A stretch of 64,000 bases of DNA from Gulosibacter molinativorax (GCF_003010915.2 NZ_CP028426.1:1240001-1304000); one strand, 5' to 3'; counted from the first letter of the stretch, positions 34,020 to 43,329 are shown. Numbers and translations are program-made. The notes: generated from the letters alone by a model not told the origin.

Positions 34020-34882
34020 CGTCCCTCTTCGCGCAGGCGCCCGAGCGCGAGCATGAGCCGGTAGGCGATTACCGAGACGGCGACGCCGATCCCGATGACG
34101 ATGACGCCGCCGGGTGTGTTGTACGCGGCCGCGGCCTCCGGCCTCGATGCGAGCATCACCAGCACGATCCAGGGTGCGACGACCCCGAGCCGAGCCGCGT
34201 TCAGCACCCAGCTCTGTCGTGCCTCCGCCTCGTGACGTACGCCTTGCTCCTCGCGCAAGAACGCGGAGAAGTCGCGCAGCACGCGGACGAGCTCGGTCCC
34301 GCCGACCTCGCGGGCCATCCGCAGTGTTTCGAGGAGCCGATCGGCGACCGGGTCGGCCAGCCGCTCCTTCGCCTCGTCGACCGCGAGGTTGAAGGAACCC
34401 GTCGCGCGATACTGCCGCGCGAACGCCGCAAAATCTTCCCGCAGCGGCTCCGGCCCGGTCTTCGCGAGCTGCTCAATCGCATCCGGAAGCCCGAGGCCCG
34501 AGCGCACCGACGCGATGAGGTGATCAACGACATCCGGCCAATACGCGCGGTTCGCGCGCCTGCGCTGCTGCGATCGCCAGCGTACGAGCGCGAGCGCGCC
34601 CCACATCCCGACGATGAACCCAATCAGGCCGAGCACCAGGATGCCCGTGGCGAGCACCGCGATCGCGCCAAGGATGAGCCCGATCACGAGTGCGAGAAAG
34701 AGGAAGCCGACCACGGGGATGCGCTCGAGGCCAGCCCGCGTGAGGTCCTCGCGCAGCCGCCGAATCGCCGCGGGCTCCCTGGATGCGCGTTTCATCGCGC
34801 TCTCGGTCGGCCCGAGGATCGCGGTGAGAATGAGAAGTAACCCGGCGCCCGCGACGAGGCCCAGGGCGATCGCGGTCACCAT
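34007..34882 (-). CDS. tadB: Pilus assembly inner-membrane protein TadB
   Basis: A 291-residue F-domain membrane protein with helices near the N-terminus and at about residues 60-95 and 225-280. WPDVVDHLIASVRSGLGLPDAIEQLA and FARQYRATGSFNLAVDEAKERLADPVADRLLETLRMAREVGG are the cytoplasmic repeats of TadB. It overlaps cpaF by seven bases. It would pair with TadC. Confidence 0.88.
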   Translation of the reverse strand: MVTAIALGLVAGAGLLLILTAILGPTESAMKRASREPAAIRRLREDLTRAGLERIPVVGFLFLALVIGLILGAIAVLATGILVLGLIGFIVGMWGALALVRWRSQQRRRANRAYWPDVVDHLIASVRSGLGLPDAIEQLAKTGPEPLREDFAAFARQYRATGSFNLAVDEAKERLADPVADRLLETLRMAREVGGTELVRVLRDFSAFLREEQGVRHEAEARQSWVLNAARLGVVAPWIVLVMLASRPEAAAAYNTPGGVIVIGIGVAVSVIAYRLMLALGRLREEGRWFA

Positions 34883-36129
34883 TCAGGCACCAGCATCGGC
34901 ATCGGGTCGACGCCTCGGCGCACGTACTTCTCGAGCCGCGGCGGCTTCACCCCGGTGGCCGCGAGCACGCCGTGTTGGCGGTCGAACAGGGTGGATGCTT
35001 CGATCACCCCGGCGTGCACAGCGCCCGTCGGCGCGAGAATTTCGTGCACCTGGCGGCGACCGTTCGGGAGAATCTCGAGGTGCACGACGAGGTCGATCGC
35101 GGATGCGATGGTCGGCACGACGAAGCTCGAGTCGATGTTTCGGCCGGCAAGCAGCGGCAGCGTCGAGAGTTTGACGAGCGCGTCGCGGGCCGAGTTCGCG
35201 TGGATCGTGCACATCCCCGGCAGGCCCGAGTTCAGGGCGATGAGGAGCTCGAGACTTTCGGCCTCGCGCACCTCGCCGACGACCAGTCTGTCGGGTCGCA
35301 TCCGGAGTGCCTCCTTCACGAGTCGCCGCAGCGTGATCTCGCCGGTGCCTTCGAGCGACGGCTGGCGGCACTGCATCGCGACGACGTCGCGCGCGACGAG
35401 GTCGAGCTCGAAGGTCTCTTCGACCGTGACGATCCGCTCGCTCACGGGTGCCGCGCCGAGCAGCGCCCCGACCATCGTCGTCTTGCCCGTGTGGGTCGCC
35501 CCCGCGACCAGGATGTTCGACCCGGCCTGCACCGCGCAGCGCAGGAATGCCGCGGCCTGTGCCGTGAGCGATTCGCGATCAACCAGCGCGTTGAGATCGC
35601 GGATGCGCCGCGCGAACTTGCGGATATTGATCGCGGGGTATCGGCTCGAGACATCGGGAATTACTACATGGAGGCGACTGCCATCCGGCAACGAAGCGTC
35701 CACGAACGGCGAGCTGACATCGAGCCGCCGACCGGTGGACAGCAGCATCCGGTCGACCAGGTCGCGCAGCTCGACCTCGGGGATGACCGTCGAGGTGAGC
35801 TCGGGCACGCCGTTTCGGGCGATGAAGACGCGGCTGGGCGCGTTCACCCAGATCTCTTCGATCTCCGGGTCGTCGAGGAACGGCTGAAGCGCGCCGAACC
35901 CGGTAATCTGGGCCAGCACATCCGCCGCGGTCTTTGCCTCGTCTAAGACCAGCGGGAGATCGCTCACGAGCGCGCGCTCGGCATAGGCGCGCACCTCGGA
36001 CTGCACGAGCTGCTGCGCTTCTCGGCCCGCGGAAAGCTCGATGCGCTCGCGCTGGACGCGATCACGCACCCGCGCGGTAATGGACGACACTGCTTGGCTC
36101 ACGTGCCGGATGATGCCCGATGGACTCAA
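34876..36129 (-). CDS. cpaF: Pilus assembly ATPase CpaF/TadA
   Basis: A 417-residue secretion ATPase that powers pilus assembly. GATHTGKTTM (Walker A; the usual GATGSGKT has Thr-His here), the His box RLHVVIPDVS region, Walker B LRMRPDRLVVGEVREAESLELL and the CTIHANSARDAL motif are present. The listed start is TTG at 36129; a GTG about ten codons later is possible. The gene heads the operon. No TadZ/CpaE gene precedes it, which most Tad operons have. Confidence 0.92.
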   Translation of the reverse strand: MSPSGIIRHVSQAVSSITARVRDRVQRERIELSAGREAQQLVQSEVRAYAERALVSDLPLVLDEAKTAADVLAQITGFGALQPFLDDPEIEEIWVNAPSRVFIARNGVPELTSTVIPEVELRDLVDRMLLSTGRRLDVSSPFVDASLPDGSRLHVVIPDVSSRYPAINIRKFARRIRDLNALVDRESLTAQAAAFLRCAVQAGSNILVAGATHTGKTTMVGALLGAAPVSERIVTVEETFELDLVARDVVAMQCRQPSLEGTGEITLRRLVKEALRMRPDRLVVGEVREAESLELLIALNSGLPGMCTIHANSARDALVKLSTLPLLAGRNIDSSFVVPTIASAIDLVVHLEILPNGRRQVHEILAPTGAVHAGVIEASTLFDRQHGVLAATGVKPPRLEKYVRRGVDPMPMLVPEW

Positions 36130-36263
36130 ACCAACAAAAAGTTATCCACAGTCGGGCCTGCCGACGCTCGCGCATCCCCGCTCAGGGCCTTCTCTGTCGA
36201 ATGCTGGTGGAATGCCGATGTCTGAGGCAACGGAACCGAGGCAACCCAACCGAAAGGCCACCA

Positions 36264-36554
36264 ATGACTTCCACGTCACGCAGCGAACTGCAGCTCGAAA
36301 ACAACACCTTCCGCGTCACGAAGTGGATCATCGATCCGGGCGGTGTCATCCCGATGCACCGCCACGACTATCCCTATGTCGTCGTTCCGCTGATGACCGG
36401 CTCCATGACCGTGACGATGGCGGACGGCACGGTGCTCAGCACCGAGCTCGAGGCCGGAGCGAGCTACACCCGCCCGGCCGGTGGCGAGCACGAGGTCGCC
36501 AATCACAGCGAGGATGTGACCGTCGAGTTCGTCGAAATTGAATGGATCGGCTGA
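36264..36554 (+). CDS. Small cupin-domain protein
   Basis: A 96-residue single cupin barrel. IPMHRHDYPYVVVPLMTGSMTVTM gives cupin motif 1 with metal-binding His, and SYTRPAGGEHEVANHS gives motif 2 with the last His. Such small cupins bind a divalent metal or a small ligand; a function cannot be named. The start is ATG at 36264, after CGAAAGG. Confidence 0.82.
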   Translation: MTSTSRSELQLENNTFRVTKWIIDPGGVIPMHRHDYPYVVVPLMTGSMTVTMADGTVLSTELEAGASYTRPAGGEHEVANHSEDVTVEFVEIEWIG

Positions 36555-36611
36555 CTCGCACGAGCGGCGCCGTCCACATCCGGGCCCGCGAGCCAGTAGA
36601 CTGATCGCTGC

Positions 36612-36695
36612 GCGGGCGTGGTGGAATTGGTAGACACGCAGGATTTAGGTTCCTGTGCTTTTAGCGTGGGGGTTCAAGTCCCCCCGCCCGCACCA
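36612..36695 (+). tRNA. tRNA-Leu (anticodon UAG)
   Basis: An 84-base tRNA with GCGGGCG/CGCCCGC acceptor stem, a D-loop with GGTAGAC, anticodon loop TTTAGGT giving UAG, a long variable arm (class II, as for Leu), GGTTCAAGTCC T-arm and encoded CCA. Confidence 0.96.
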
Positions 36696-36759
36696 ATCAC
36701 GATCTCTCGTGTTGTGACCGCACGCAGGTAACGCTCATGCAAATGTTCATGCAATAGCG

Positions 36760-37461
36760 TCACGTCTTCAGCAAGACCGGAGCGGGCTTTTCGCTCGTCG
36801 CCGCCCGATCTCGCCGCCGGAAGACCTGGGTCAGCACCGTGAGGTGCGGGAACTCGATCAGCATCCCGAGCACGATCGCCGCAGCGACAAGCGGCTGTTC
36901 GGGGAATGCGGCCGTAGTGAGCGCGAGCATCAGCGGTGCGTTCCGTGCCGACGTCGTCATGGTGAGGAGCGCATGGGCACCGTGTTCAAGCCGGAATAGC
37001 CGCGCCACCGCTTCGCCGAGTGCGTAGGTCGCGACGAAGAACACGAATACCGCGAGCAGCACCCAACCGAAGTCGCCAGGATGCGACCAGATCGCTCGTG
37101 AGTTCGCGGCAAACAGGTACACGATCAACGCTGCGATCAGGTACGGCACGGCCGCATCCACCGCATCCAGCACCCGGGACCGGAGTTCCTGCGGCAGGCT
37201 CCGCAGCAGGAGCCGAAGCACGACCGCGACCGTTCGCGGGGCCGAGCGCAGGGCCCGCCAACCGTCGAAGCGCAGCGTGAAGAATATCGCGCCAACCAGG
37301 ACGAGGATCAGCGGATCCACGAGGTCGCCGAGCGCTTCCCCCGCCGCCGGCGACGCCCAGCCGGTGAGCGTCCCGACAGCAATGGCCACGAGGAATAGCC
37401 CGGTGACGAGTGCCGGGCGTGGCGCCGACAACACGCCAACGACTCGCCTCAGCACGCGCAT
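36760..37461 (-). CDS. ACR3/BASS-type permease, shortened by an internal deletion
   Basis: A 233-residue membrane protein. The ends (LVDPLILVLVGAIFFTLRFDGWRAL and LTMTTSARNAPLMLALTTAAFPEQPLVAAAIVLGMLIEFPHLTVLTQV) are those of the bile-acid:sodium symporter / ACR3 arsenite permease superfamily, whose members are about 300-330 residues with ten helices. Here the middle helices appear to be missing between about residues 78 and 95. The frame is open, so it may be a degraded gene or a short relative. It overlaps the flavoprotein upstream by 13 bases. Confidence 0.65.
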   Translation of the reverse strand: MRVLRRVVGVLSAPRPALVTGLFLVAIAVGTLTGWASPAAGEALGDLVDPLILVLVGAIFFTLRFDGWRALRSAPRTVAVVLRLLLRSLPQELRSRVLDAVDAAVPYLIAALIVYLFAANSRAIWSHPGDFGWVLLAVFVFFVATYALGEAVARLFRLEHGAHALLTMTTSARNAPLMLALTTAAFPEQPLVAAAIVLGMLIEFPHLTVLTQVFRRRDRAATSEKPAPVLLKT

Positions 37462-38567
37462 TCCGCGCCGCAGCAGGAGAGGTCGTCCGTGAGCATCCCG
37501 GCCTCACGCCAGGCCTCGAGCGCGCTCGTGTCCTTCCCGGATCGCTCACCGATAACTCGCGCGATGTGCGCGAATCGCTGGCGGAACTTGTAGATAAAGC
37601 AGAATTTCAGGCCGCCGTGGCGAATCGAGGGCCCAGAGAGGAAGAGCCCGGGCGTGATCGTCGATTGGTCATCCTCGTCGAGTTCCGGCCAACCATCAGG
37701 TCGTGCAGTGAAGAGCTGTTGCACCGGACCGAGCCCCGAACCAAAACCGGTCGCGGCGATGGGCTTCGAATCGCTGCGGATGTTCTCGCCGTCACTCAAC
37801 TTCGTGGCGAAGCCATCGCCGACGGCATGCACGCTCACGGCCCGCGCGCTCACGAGGGAAAGCCGCCCCGTCGCGAGCGCCCGCTGGAGCCGGACGCGCG
37901 ACCGTGGCGCGAGCCGGAACGAAGGATCCGAGCCGCTCCCCGCATCCCAGGGTGTGTTCTCGTCGACGACGGTGACGTGCGCGCCGTTCTCGACGTGAAG
38001 ACACGCGATATCGATACCGGACTCATAGCCGCCGATCACGACGACGTCGCCCGAGCGAATTGCCCATGCCGCAGCACCGCTGGTGTGATCGGTCAGCGTG
38101 CTGCCCGAGATTCGTGGGACGAGCGGCTGCCCGAACTCGCCGCCAGCCCACACGAGTGAGCGTGCGCGGACCGACCCACGATTGCTAAACACTTCGAAGC
38201 CGTCGCTGCGCACGGCAACACCGGCTACCTCGACTTCCTCCATGATGGGAAGCTGGAAGTGTCCGGCGACGCTACGGAGATACTTCGCATACTGAGCGCC
38301 GTTCAGGTAGTCGACGCCGATGCTGAACGCCGGGGAGGTCTCGGGATGCACCGAGTTGAGGTCGGTCGCGCCGAAGCCATTCCCGGTGAACGATGGCGTG
38401 AGAAAGGTCTGCTGCTCCGGCCAATCGAGGAACGTCTGGCCGATCTGCCCGCGATCCAACACACCAAAGTGGAGGTCGTCGACCGCGGCGAGTGCGAGTG
38501 CCGTGCCGATTCCGGCGGGGCCGGCTCCGATGACGAGCGCATCGAGAGCCTGAGGTGAGGATGCCAT
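37449..38567 (-). CDS. CzcO/YpdA-like FAD/NAD(P) flavoprotein with Cys-rich tail
   Basis: A 372-residue flavoprotein. It has GAGPAGIGTALALA (FAD Rossmann motif, residues 13-26), a second nucleotide motif VVIGGYESGIDIA (about 195-207), and FAATGFGSG-like ATGFGSG near 275. The tail ends DDLSCCGAECAC, with four Cys, suggesting metal or metalloid binding. I chose the ATG at 38567. A Fur/Zur-like box lies 30 bases upstream, and the permease gene overlaps its end, so a metal- or arsenic-linked role is likely. The exact reaction is not known. Confidence 0.75.
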   Translation of the reverse strand: MASSPQALDALVIGAGPAGIGTALALAAVDDLHFGVLDRGQIGQTFLDWPEQQTFLTPSFTGNGFGATDLNSVHPETSPAFSIGVDYLNGAQYAKYLRSVAGHFQLPIMEEVEVAGVAVRSDGFEVFSNRGSVRARSLVWAGGEFGQPLVPRISGSTLTDHTSGAAAWAIRSGDVVVIGGYESGIDIACLHVENGAHVTVVDENTPWDAGSGSDPSFRLAPRSRVRLQRALATGRLSLVSARAVSVHAVGDGFATKLSDGENIRSDSKPIAATGFGSGLGPVQQLFTARPDGWPELDEDDQSTITPGLFLSGPSIRHGGLKFCFIYKFRQRFAHIARVIGERSGKDTSALEAWREAGMLTDDLSCCGAECAC

Positions 38568-38596
38568 GGAAGCACTTTCTAAGCGATACACGTTAT

Positions 38597-38613
38597 TTGA
38601 GAATAATTCTCAA
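38597..38613 (-). promoter_or_regulatory. Perfect Fur/Zur-type box
   Basis: TTGAGAATAATTCTCAA is a perfect palindrome that contains the 7-1-7 pattern TGAGAAT-A-ATTCTCA of Fur-family (Fur, Zur) operators. It lies 30 bases before the flavoprotein start codon and probably overlaps the promoter. Confidence 0.7.
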
Positions 38614-38669
38614 TCGGCTATCGTAGTCGCAGGCGCCACTGCATCACCTCGCGACCGGCGCCACCGTGC

Positions 38670-38703
38670 GGGGATGCACGCGAGCGTCAGCGCGTGCATC
38701 CCC
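38670..38703 (-). terminator. Hairpin after the LysR remnant
   Basis: GGGGATGCACGCG and CGCGTGCATCCCC form a perfect 13-bp stem with an 8-base loop. It lies just after the LysR remnant and before the metal-box promoter. There is no T-run. Confidence 0.6.
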
Positions 38704-38723
38704 TATTCAGGACCGGTTCCGGG

Positions 38724-38954
38724 TCAGCCACCCGCGTAGAGCGCGGTCACCTCGGCAACGAGATCACTGACCCCGACAGGTCGTGAGTCACGCCACCACG
38801 CGAGTCGCACCTGCAGGGGCGGGCAGTCCCTGAGCGGCCGGTAGAAGATCCCCGGTCGCGGATGGTGGTAGGCCGTCGCGCTGGCGGTGATCCCGATCCC
38901 CTGACCGGCCGCGATCGCGTCAAGCCAGCTGTCGACGTCCGTGGAATCGACGAA
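38724..38954 (-). pseudogene. LysR-family regulator, C-terminal remnant
   Basis: Only about 77 codons remain: VDSTDVDSWLDAIAAGQGIG, then ITASATAYHHPRPGIFYRPL and a final Leu/Ala-rich helix ending AGG. This is the end of a LysR effector-binding domain. The N-terminal DNA-binding part is absent; the IS481 element abuts the fragment, and nothing of LysR is left on the far side of the element. Confidence 0.8.
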
Positions 38955-39924
38955 TGTTCTTCCCATTGACGTTGTGGACGCGGTCGATGGGTGATTTTCC
39001 TCGGATACCGGTATGGGGTCGGTGATGATTGTAATGATGGAGCCAGGCCGGATAGCTCTCGGCACGCTGCTGGTCTGAGGCGTAATGAGTGGCATAGGCC
39101 CATTCATCGGCGAGGGTGCGGTGGAACCGTTCGATCTTGCCGTTGGTCTGTGGCCGATACGGGCAGGTGTACAGGTGTTTCACGTCCTCACCAAGCGCAG
39201 TATTGAACGCGTTCGACCGGTAGCAGGAGCCGTTGTCGGTCATCACCCGCTGCACGGTAATCCCTTCGCTGGCGTAGAACGCGTTCGCCCGCTCCCAGAA
39301 TCCGGCCGCGGTGTCTTTGCGTTCGTCGTCAAGGATTTCCGAGTACACCAGCCGCGAATTGTCATCGATCGCGGAATGCAGATACGTATAGCCGACACCG
39401 GAACGGTGTTTGCGCCCGGCGGGTCGCCCGAGGGTACGCCAGCCGCCACCGTCCGGGATACGGCCGAGTTTCTTCACATCCACATGCACCAACTCGCCCG
39501 GCGTCTCACGTTCGTATCGCACCGGTTCTGCCCGCCGGACCCGGACCCCGGTGTTCTTATCGACCTGCCCCAGCAGCGGCACGCGGTACCGGCGCAAGAC
39601 TTTGGACACCGTGGACTGCGCCAAGTGCAGGTGATAGGCGATGCGGTGGGGTCCCCACCGGTGGGTGACGCGCAGCCCGATGATGCGTCGCTCAGTGCGT
39701 TGCGGGGTCCGTGTCGGGGAGGTTACTGGCCGGGAAGAGCGGTCCTGCATTCCCGCGCGGCCACCGGCACGGTAGCGGGCGACCCACTTGGAGACCGTGC
39801 TGCGGGCTACTTGGAAGCGTTCGGCGACCCGCGCTTGGGTCCAGCCTTCCTCGATCACCAGTCGAGCGATTTTGATGCGGCCTTCTACTGTGAGCGCGGC
39901 GCGGGCATGAGTAACGTATGACAT
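38920..39924 (-). CDS. IS481-family transposase
   Basis: A 334-residue transposase. N-terminal helix-turn-helix domains (LVIEEGWTQARVAERFQVARSTVSKW) precede an integrase-type catalytic core with D in VHVDVKK, D in VMTDNGSCYRS and E in NGKIERFHRTL. The frame is intact. The last 11 or so codons lie beyond the left element end, inside the LysR remnant, so the stop codon comes from the target DNA. Confidence 0.92.
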   Translation of the reverse strand: MSYVTHARAALTVEGRIKIARLVIEEGWTQARVAERFQVARSTVSKWVARYRAGGRAGMQDRSSRPVTSPTRTPQRTERRIIGLRVTHRWGPHRIAYHLHLAQSTVSKVLRRYRVPLLGQVDKNTGVRVRRAEPVRYERETPGELVHVDVKKLGRIPDGGGWRTLGRPAGRKHRSGVGYTYLHSAIDDNSRLVYSEILDDERKDTAAGFWERANAFYASEGITVQRVMTDNGSCYRSNAFNTALGEDVKHLYTCPYRPQTNGKIERFHRTLADEWAYATHYASDQQRAESYPAWLHHYNHHRPHTGIRGKSPIDRVHNVNGKNIRRFHGRRQLA

Positions 39925-40028
39925 GAGGACCTTCGTGTATTCGAGTGAGTGTGGTTACCCACATCGATACCGAAGGTCCTCACCTAATTCCCTTTGCCAC
40001 GCTGCACACAACCTCCGTGGGAAGAACA
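38955..40028. mobile_element. IS481-family insertion sequence
   Basis: The terminal inverted repeats are TGTTCTTCCCATTGACGTTG (left) and TGTTCTTCCCACGGAGGTTG (right, complement). The total length is 1074 bp. The flanks (CGACGAA on the left, ACTAGGT on the right) are not duplicates, so either there was no target duplication or an adjacent deletion removed one side. Confidence 0.88.
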
Positions 40029-40065
40029 ACTAGGTCGGAGGCCGCGAAGTTCTTATGGTGGCGTT

Positions 40066-40494
40066 ATGAGGAAGCGTCAGACCACGGTGACGGAAGCCGC
40101 AACACGGCACAGCGCCGGACCCCGCCGACAGGCCGAGGGGCTCGCGCTCATGATGGCGAGCCCGGCCGCAAGCCAGACCGGCGCGGCCTTCGGCGCAATG
40201 GCTTTCCCCGTCCTCGGTCCGGTCGGCGTGGTGGCGATCCGCCAGCTCCTGACCACTGCCGTGCTGTCCTCGCTCGTTCCCTACACGGCGGACCTGCAGG
40301 CCCTGCGCCGCGTCACGCCATCTGTCTTCGCCACGTTCACGAGCAGCCACCCCGTGTGGGCGGCGATCGCGGGCTGGGTCATCCTCCACCAGGCCCTCGA
40401 GGTCAGGGAATGGCTCGGCATCGGGCTCATCGTCGCGAGCAACACGGTCATTTCGCTGCATACGCTGCGGCGAGTGCCGCAACACGTCGGCTGA
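40066..40494 (+). pseudogene. EamA/RhaT-family transporter with large internal deletion
   Basis: 142 residues from the ATG at 40066. The first part (MMASPAASQTGAAFGAMAFP, then VLGPVGVVAIRQL) is the start of an EamA transporter, and it jumps straight into the C-terminal part (LLTTAVLSSLVPYTADLQAL, FTSSHPVWAAIAGWVILHQA). Full members have about 290 residues and ten helices, so the middle half is gone without breaking the frame. It was probably the divergent target of the lost LysR gene. Confidence 0.7.
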
Positions 40495-40533
40495 CTCCAC
40501 AGGGATGCGCAAGGTTTCCGGCAGAATTTGTCC

Positions 40534-41043
40534 ATGGACGACGATTCCCTGCCCGATGCCCCTCCGGGGGTCCCGAAAGACCGCCACCTCTTGCGCGAGT
40601 GGATGGAGATGGGCATCTACATCGCGATCAGCCTGCTAGCATCGATCGGCACGATCGTCGAAACGGGAAACCCGGGCCAGAGCCCGCTGCCCGCGCTCTG
40701 GGGCATCATCATCGGCCTGCTGATTGCGCACACCTTCGCGTTCAGCCTCGCGTCAATCGCGACGGACACGAGGGACAACCGCCGCGAAGACCTGCTGCAC
40801 TCGGCCTCCGGGGTCGCGGGCGGTCTCAGCGTCGGGGTCGCCATCACGATCGTGTCCCTCATCCTGCCTACACACTGGGAAACCGCGGCGATCTCGATCG
40901 TGTTGATTGTCTACCTCTCGCTGGCCGCAGTCGTCGTCGCTCGCAGCCGCAAGGCCAGCTGGTGGCGGACGGTGATCATCACGGCAATCGTGCTCGCCCT
41001 CGCGCTCGTCATTATCTTCGTCAAGCAGCAACTGTCGCACTAG
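40534..41043 (+). CDS. Small integral membrane protein, unknown
   Basis: 169 residues with four or so predicted helices (about residues 25-45, 60-80, 90-115, 118-135 and 145-163) and a basic loop between them. I recognise no family. The ATG at 40534 is chosen because it begins the acidic MDDDSLPDAPPG; a TTG lies two codons upstream. It stands alone, 40 bases after the EamA remnant. Confidence 0.7.
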   Translation: MDDDSLPDAPPGVPKDRHLLREWMEMGIYIAISLLASIGTIVETGNPGQSPLPALWGIIIGLLIAHTFAFSLASIATDTRDNRREDLLHSASGVAGGLSVGVAITIVSLILPTHWETAAISIVLIVYLSLAAVVVARSRKASWWRTVIITAIVLALALVIIFVKQQLSH

Positions 41044-41099
41044 CCGGGCGCGCGGGATGCGCCCCCAGGATGCGCTCCAACGTGCCACCAGGATGCGCG

Positions 41100-41720
41100 C
41101 TACAGCCCCAGCGACGACTTGAGCACCGGGATCAGCGCGTCGAAGGCCCGCCGGCGGTGACTCACCGCATCCTTCTGCTCGGGAAGCATCTCGGCAGCCG
41201 AGCGCGTCGATCCATCGGGGCTGAAGACAGGGTCGTAGCCGAACCCGCCATCGCCACGCGCGCTGCGGAGGATGGAGCCGTGCCACTTCCCGAGCACCGA
41301 GTCGGCGAAGCGCCCGGGCACGACGATAGCGGCCGAGGCCACAAACTGCGCGGTGCGCGCGAAGTCGGGTACGTCGTTGAGCTGCCAGAGCAGCAGCTGC
41401 CAGTTGTCTTCGTCGCTGCGATCGGGCCCCGACCAGCGGGCCGAAAAGATGCCCGGCATGCCGCCGAGAATGTCGACCGCGATGCCCGAGTCGTCGGCGA
41501 TCGCGGGCAGACCCGTGTGGGCGGCCGCGGCGCGGGCCTTAATCAGCGCGTTCTCTTGAAAACTCAGGCCCGACTCGACCGGGGACGGCCCGTCATATCC
41601 CACGAGCTCGAGCGTCGGCAGCGCCGGAGTCAGGATGCGCCGAAGCTCGTCGATCTTGTGCTCGTTCTTCGTCGCGAGCACTACGCGCGTGGCGGGCGCC
41701 ACGCCATCGGCGGAATTCAT
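41100..41720 (-). CDS. rdgB: Non-canonical purine NTP pyrophosphatase (RdgB/HAM1)
   Basis: A 206-residue house-cleaning enzyme that hydrolyses dITP, ITP and XTP to monophosphates. It shows [18 protein letters not shown] (substrate loop), [26 protein letters not shown] (active-site acids), [15 protein letters not shown] and the end [11 protein letters not shown], all typical. It overlaps the rph stop by four bases (ATGA), the conserved actinobacterial pairing. Confidence 0.96.
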   Translation of the reverse strand: MNSADGVAPATRVVLATKNEHKIDELRRILTPALPTLELVGYDGPSPVESGLSFQENALIKARAAAAHTGLPAIADDSGIAVDILGGMPGIFSARWSGPDRSDEDNWQLLLWQLNDVPDFARTAQFVASAAIVVPGRFADSVLGKWHGSILRSARGDGGFGYDPVFSPDGSTRSAAEMLPEQKDAVSHRRRAFDALIPVLKSSLGL

Positions 41721-42445
41721 TGCGACAAGACCCCCGACTGGATGCGCGCAAGGTCCGCGTTGCCCTTGATGGCGAGCGCGAGCAGCTCGTTCAGCTCGGT
41801 GCCGTCGAACGGCTCCTGCTCCGCCGTGCCCTGCACCTCGACGAACTTGCCCGAGCCGGTCATCACGACGTTCATGTCGGTGTCGGCCCGCACATCCTCC
41901 TCATAGGGCAGGTCGAGCATCGGCACGCCGTCGATGATGCCAACCGAGACTGCCGACACCGAGTGCTTGAGCACCTCTGCCTTGCGGGTGATGTGCTTCC
42001 TGGCGCGCGCCCACTCGATCGAATCGGCCAGCGCCACGAAGGCCCCCGTGATGGCTGCGGTGCGCGTCCCGCCGTCCGCCTGCAGCACGTCGCAGTCGAG
42101 CACGATCGTGTTCTCACCGAGTGCTTTCATGTCGATCGCGGCGCGTAGCGAGCGACCGATCAGTCGCGAGATTTCGTGCGTCCGCCCGCCGATCTTGCCC
42201 TTGACCGCCTCGCGCTGGGAGCGCTCGTTGGTCGCACGCGGGAGCATCGCATACTCCGCGGTCACCCAGCCGGTGCCCTTGCCCGTGAGCCAGCGCGGCA
42301 CGCCGGGCGTGAAGGATGCGGTGCACAGCACCTTCGTGTCGCCGAACGAGATCAGCGCCGAACCCTCGGCCTGCGCGCTCCAGCCTCGCTCGATCGTCAC
42401 GGGGCGAAGTTCGTCGAGTGCACGGCCGTCGGCACGGTTAGTCAT
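41717..42445 (-). CDS. rph: Ribonuclease PH
   Basis: A 242-residue phosphorolytic 3'-5' exoribonuclease that trims tRNA precursors. It has the family core: [73 protein letters not shown] and [32 protein letters not shown]. It is the middle gene of the murI-rph-rdgB group. Confidence 0.97.
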   Translation of the reverse strand: MTNRADGRALDELRPVTIERGWSAQAEGSALISFGDTKVLCTASFTPGVPRWLTGKGTGWVTAEYAMLPRATNERSQREAVKGKIGGRTHEISRLIGRSLRAAIDMKALGENTIVLDCDVLQADGGTRTAAITGAFVALADSIEWARARKHITRKAEVLKHSVSAVSVGIIDGVPMLDLPYEEDVRADTDMNVVMTGSGKFVEVQGTAEQEPFDGTELNELLALAIKGNADLARIQSGVLSQ

Positions 42446-42507
42446 GAAGGCTCCTTCTAGGAATTGAGGGGGATATTGGCAGAACGGTGCAAGTACGACC
42501 GGTGCGG

Positions 42508-43329
42508 TCAGCTGCGGATCGTGGGGATGCGGCCCGTCTTGAGTCGTTCGACGTGACGGATATCGGAGCCCAGGAACCGGTTCGCGAGGGTCACGAACGC
42601 CTCGGTGTTTTCGCCCGTGGCTCGATAACTATAGGTGGGCGGAGTGTCGCCGGGGTTGAGCAATCCCTCAGTCGCGAGTGTGCGGTAGACGTCCTGCGCC
42701 GTCTCGACATCGCTCGAAACGAGGGTCACATCCGGCCCCATGACGTAGCCGATGACACCCTTGAGGAAGGGATAGTGCGTGCAACCGAGCACAACCGTGT
42801 CGACTTCGGCCTGCTTGAGCGGCTCGAGATACTCCCCGGCGAGCGCGACGAGCTCGGGACTCGTTGTGTCGCCGCGTTCGACAAACTCCACGAATCGCGG
42901 GCAGGCCTGCGCCGTGAGCTCGAGATTCACGGCCGCGGCAAACGCATCCTGATAGGCCTGCGAACCGATCGTCGCCTCGGTCGCGATCACGCCGACGCGG
43001 CCGGTGTGTGTCGAATGCATGGCGGCACGAACCGCGGGCACGATGACCTCCACAACCGGAACGTCATACCGTTCGCGCGCATCTCGCAGCATCGCGGCCG
43101 ACGCGGTGTTGCACGCGATCACGAGCATCTTGACGCCCTCGGCGACGAGCTCATCGAGGATCTCGAGCGAATACTCTCGTACCTGCGCGATGGTCTTCGA
43201 GCCGTAGGGCGAGTGCGCCGTGTCGCCCACATAGGAAATGGATTCGCGTGGCAGCTGGGCCCGGATCTCGCGGGCCACCGTCAGGCCGCCAACGCCCGAG
43301 TCAAATATTCCGATTGGTGCACTACTCAC
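42508..43329 (-). CDS. murI: Glutamate racemase
   Basis: A 273-residue cofactor-free racemase making D-glutamate for peptidoglycan. It has [17 protein letters not shown], the first catalytic Cys in [12 protein letters not shown] and the second in [11 protein letters not shown], with His beside the latter. The start is a GTG at 43329. Only 41 bases separate it from the divergent pncB gene, so the promoters overlap. Confidence 0.97.
   Translation of the reverse strand: MSSAPIGIFDSGVGGLTVAREIRAQLPRESISYVGDTAHSPYGSKTIAQVREYSLEILDELVAEGVKMLVIACNTASAAMLRDARERYDVPVVEVIVPAVRAAMHSTHTGRVGVIATEATIGSQAYQDAFAAAVNLELTAQACPRFVEFVERGDTTSPELVALAGEYLEPLKQAEVDTVVLGCTHYPFLKGVIGYVMGPDVTLVSSDVETAQDVYRTLATEGLLNPGDTPPTYSYRATGENTEAFVTLANRFLGSDIRHVERLKTGRIPTIRS

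Noticed and set aside
36120..36263. N-terminal extension of the cupin gene
   Set aside because: The open frame runs upstream, but only the ATG at 36264 has a nearby AAGG site and begins the cupin fold at the right length.
36612..37461. Integrated element at tRNA-Leu
   Set aside because: No integrase gene and no repeated tRNA 3' end nearby. The next gene is a chromosomal-type permease.
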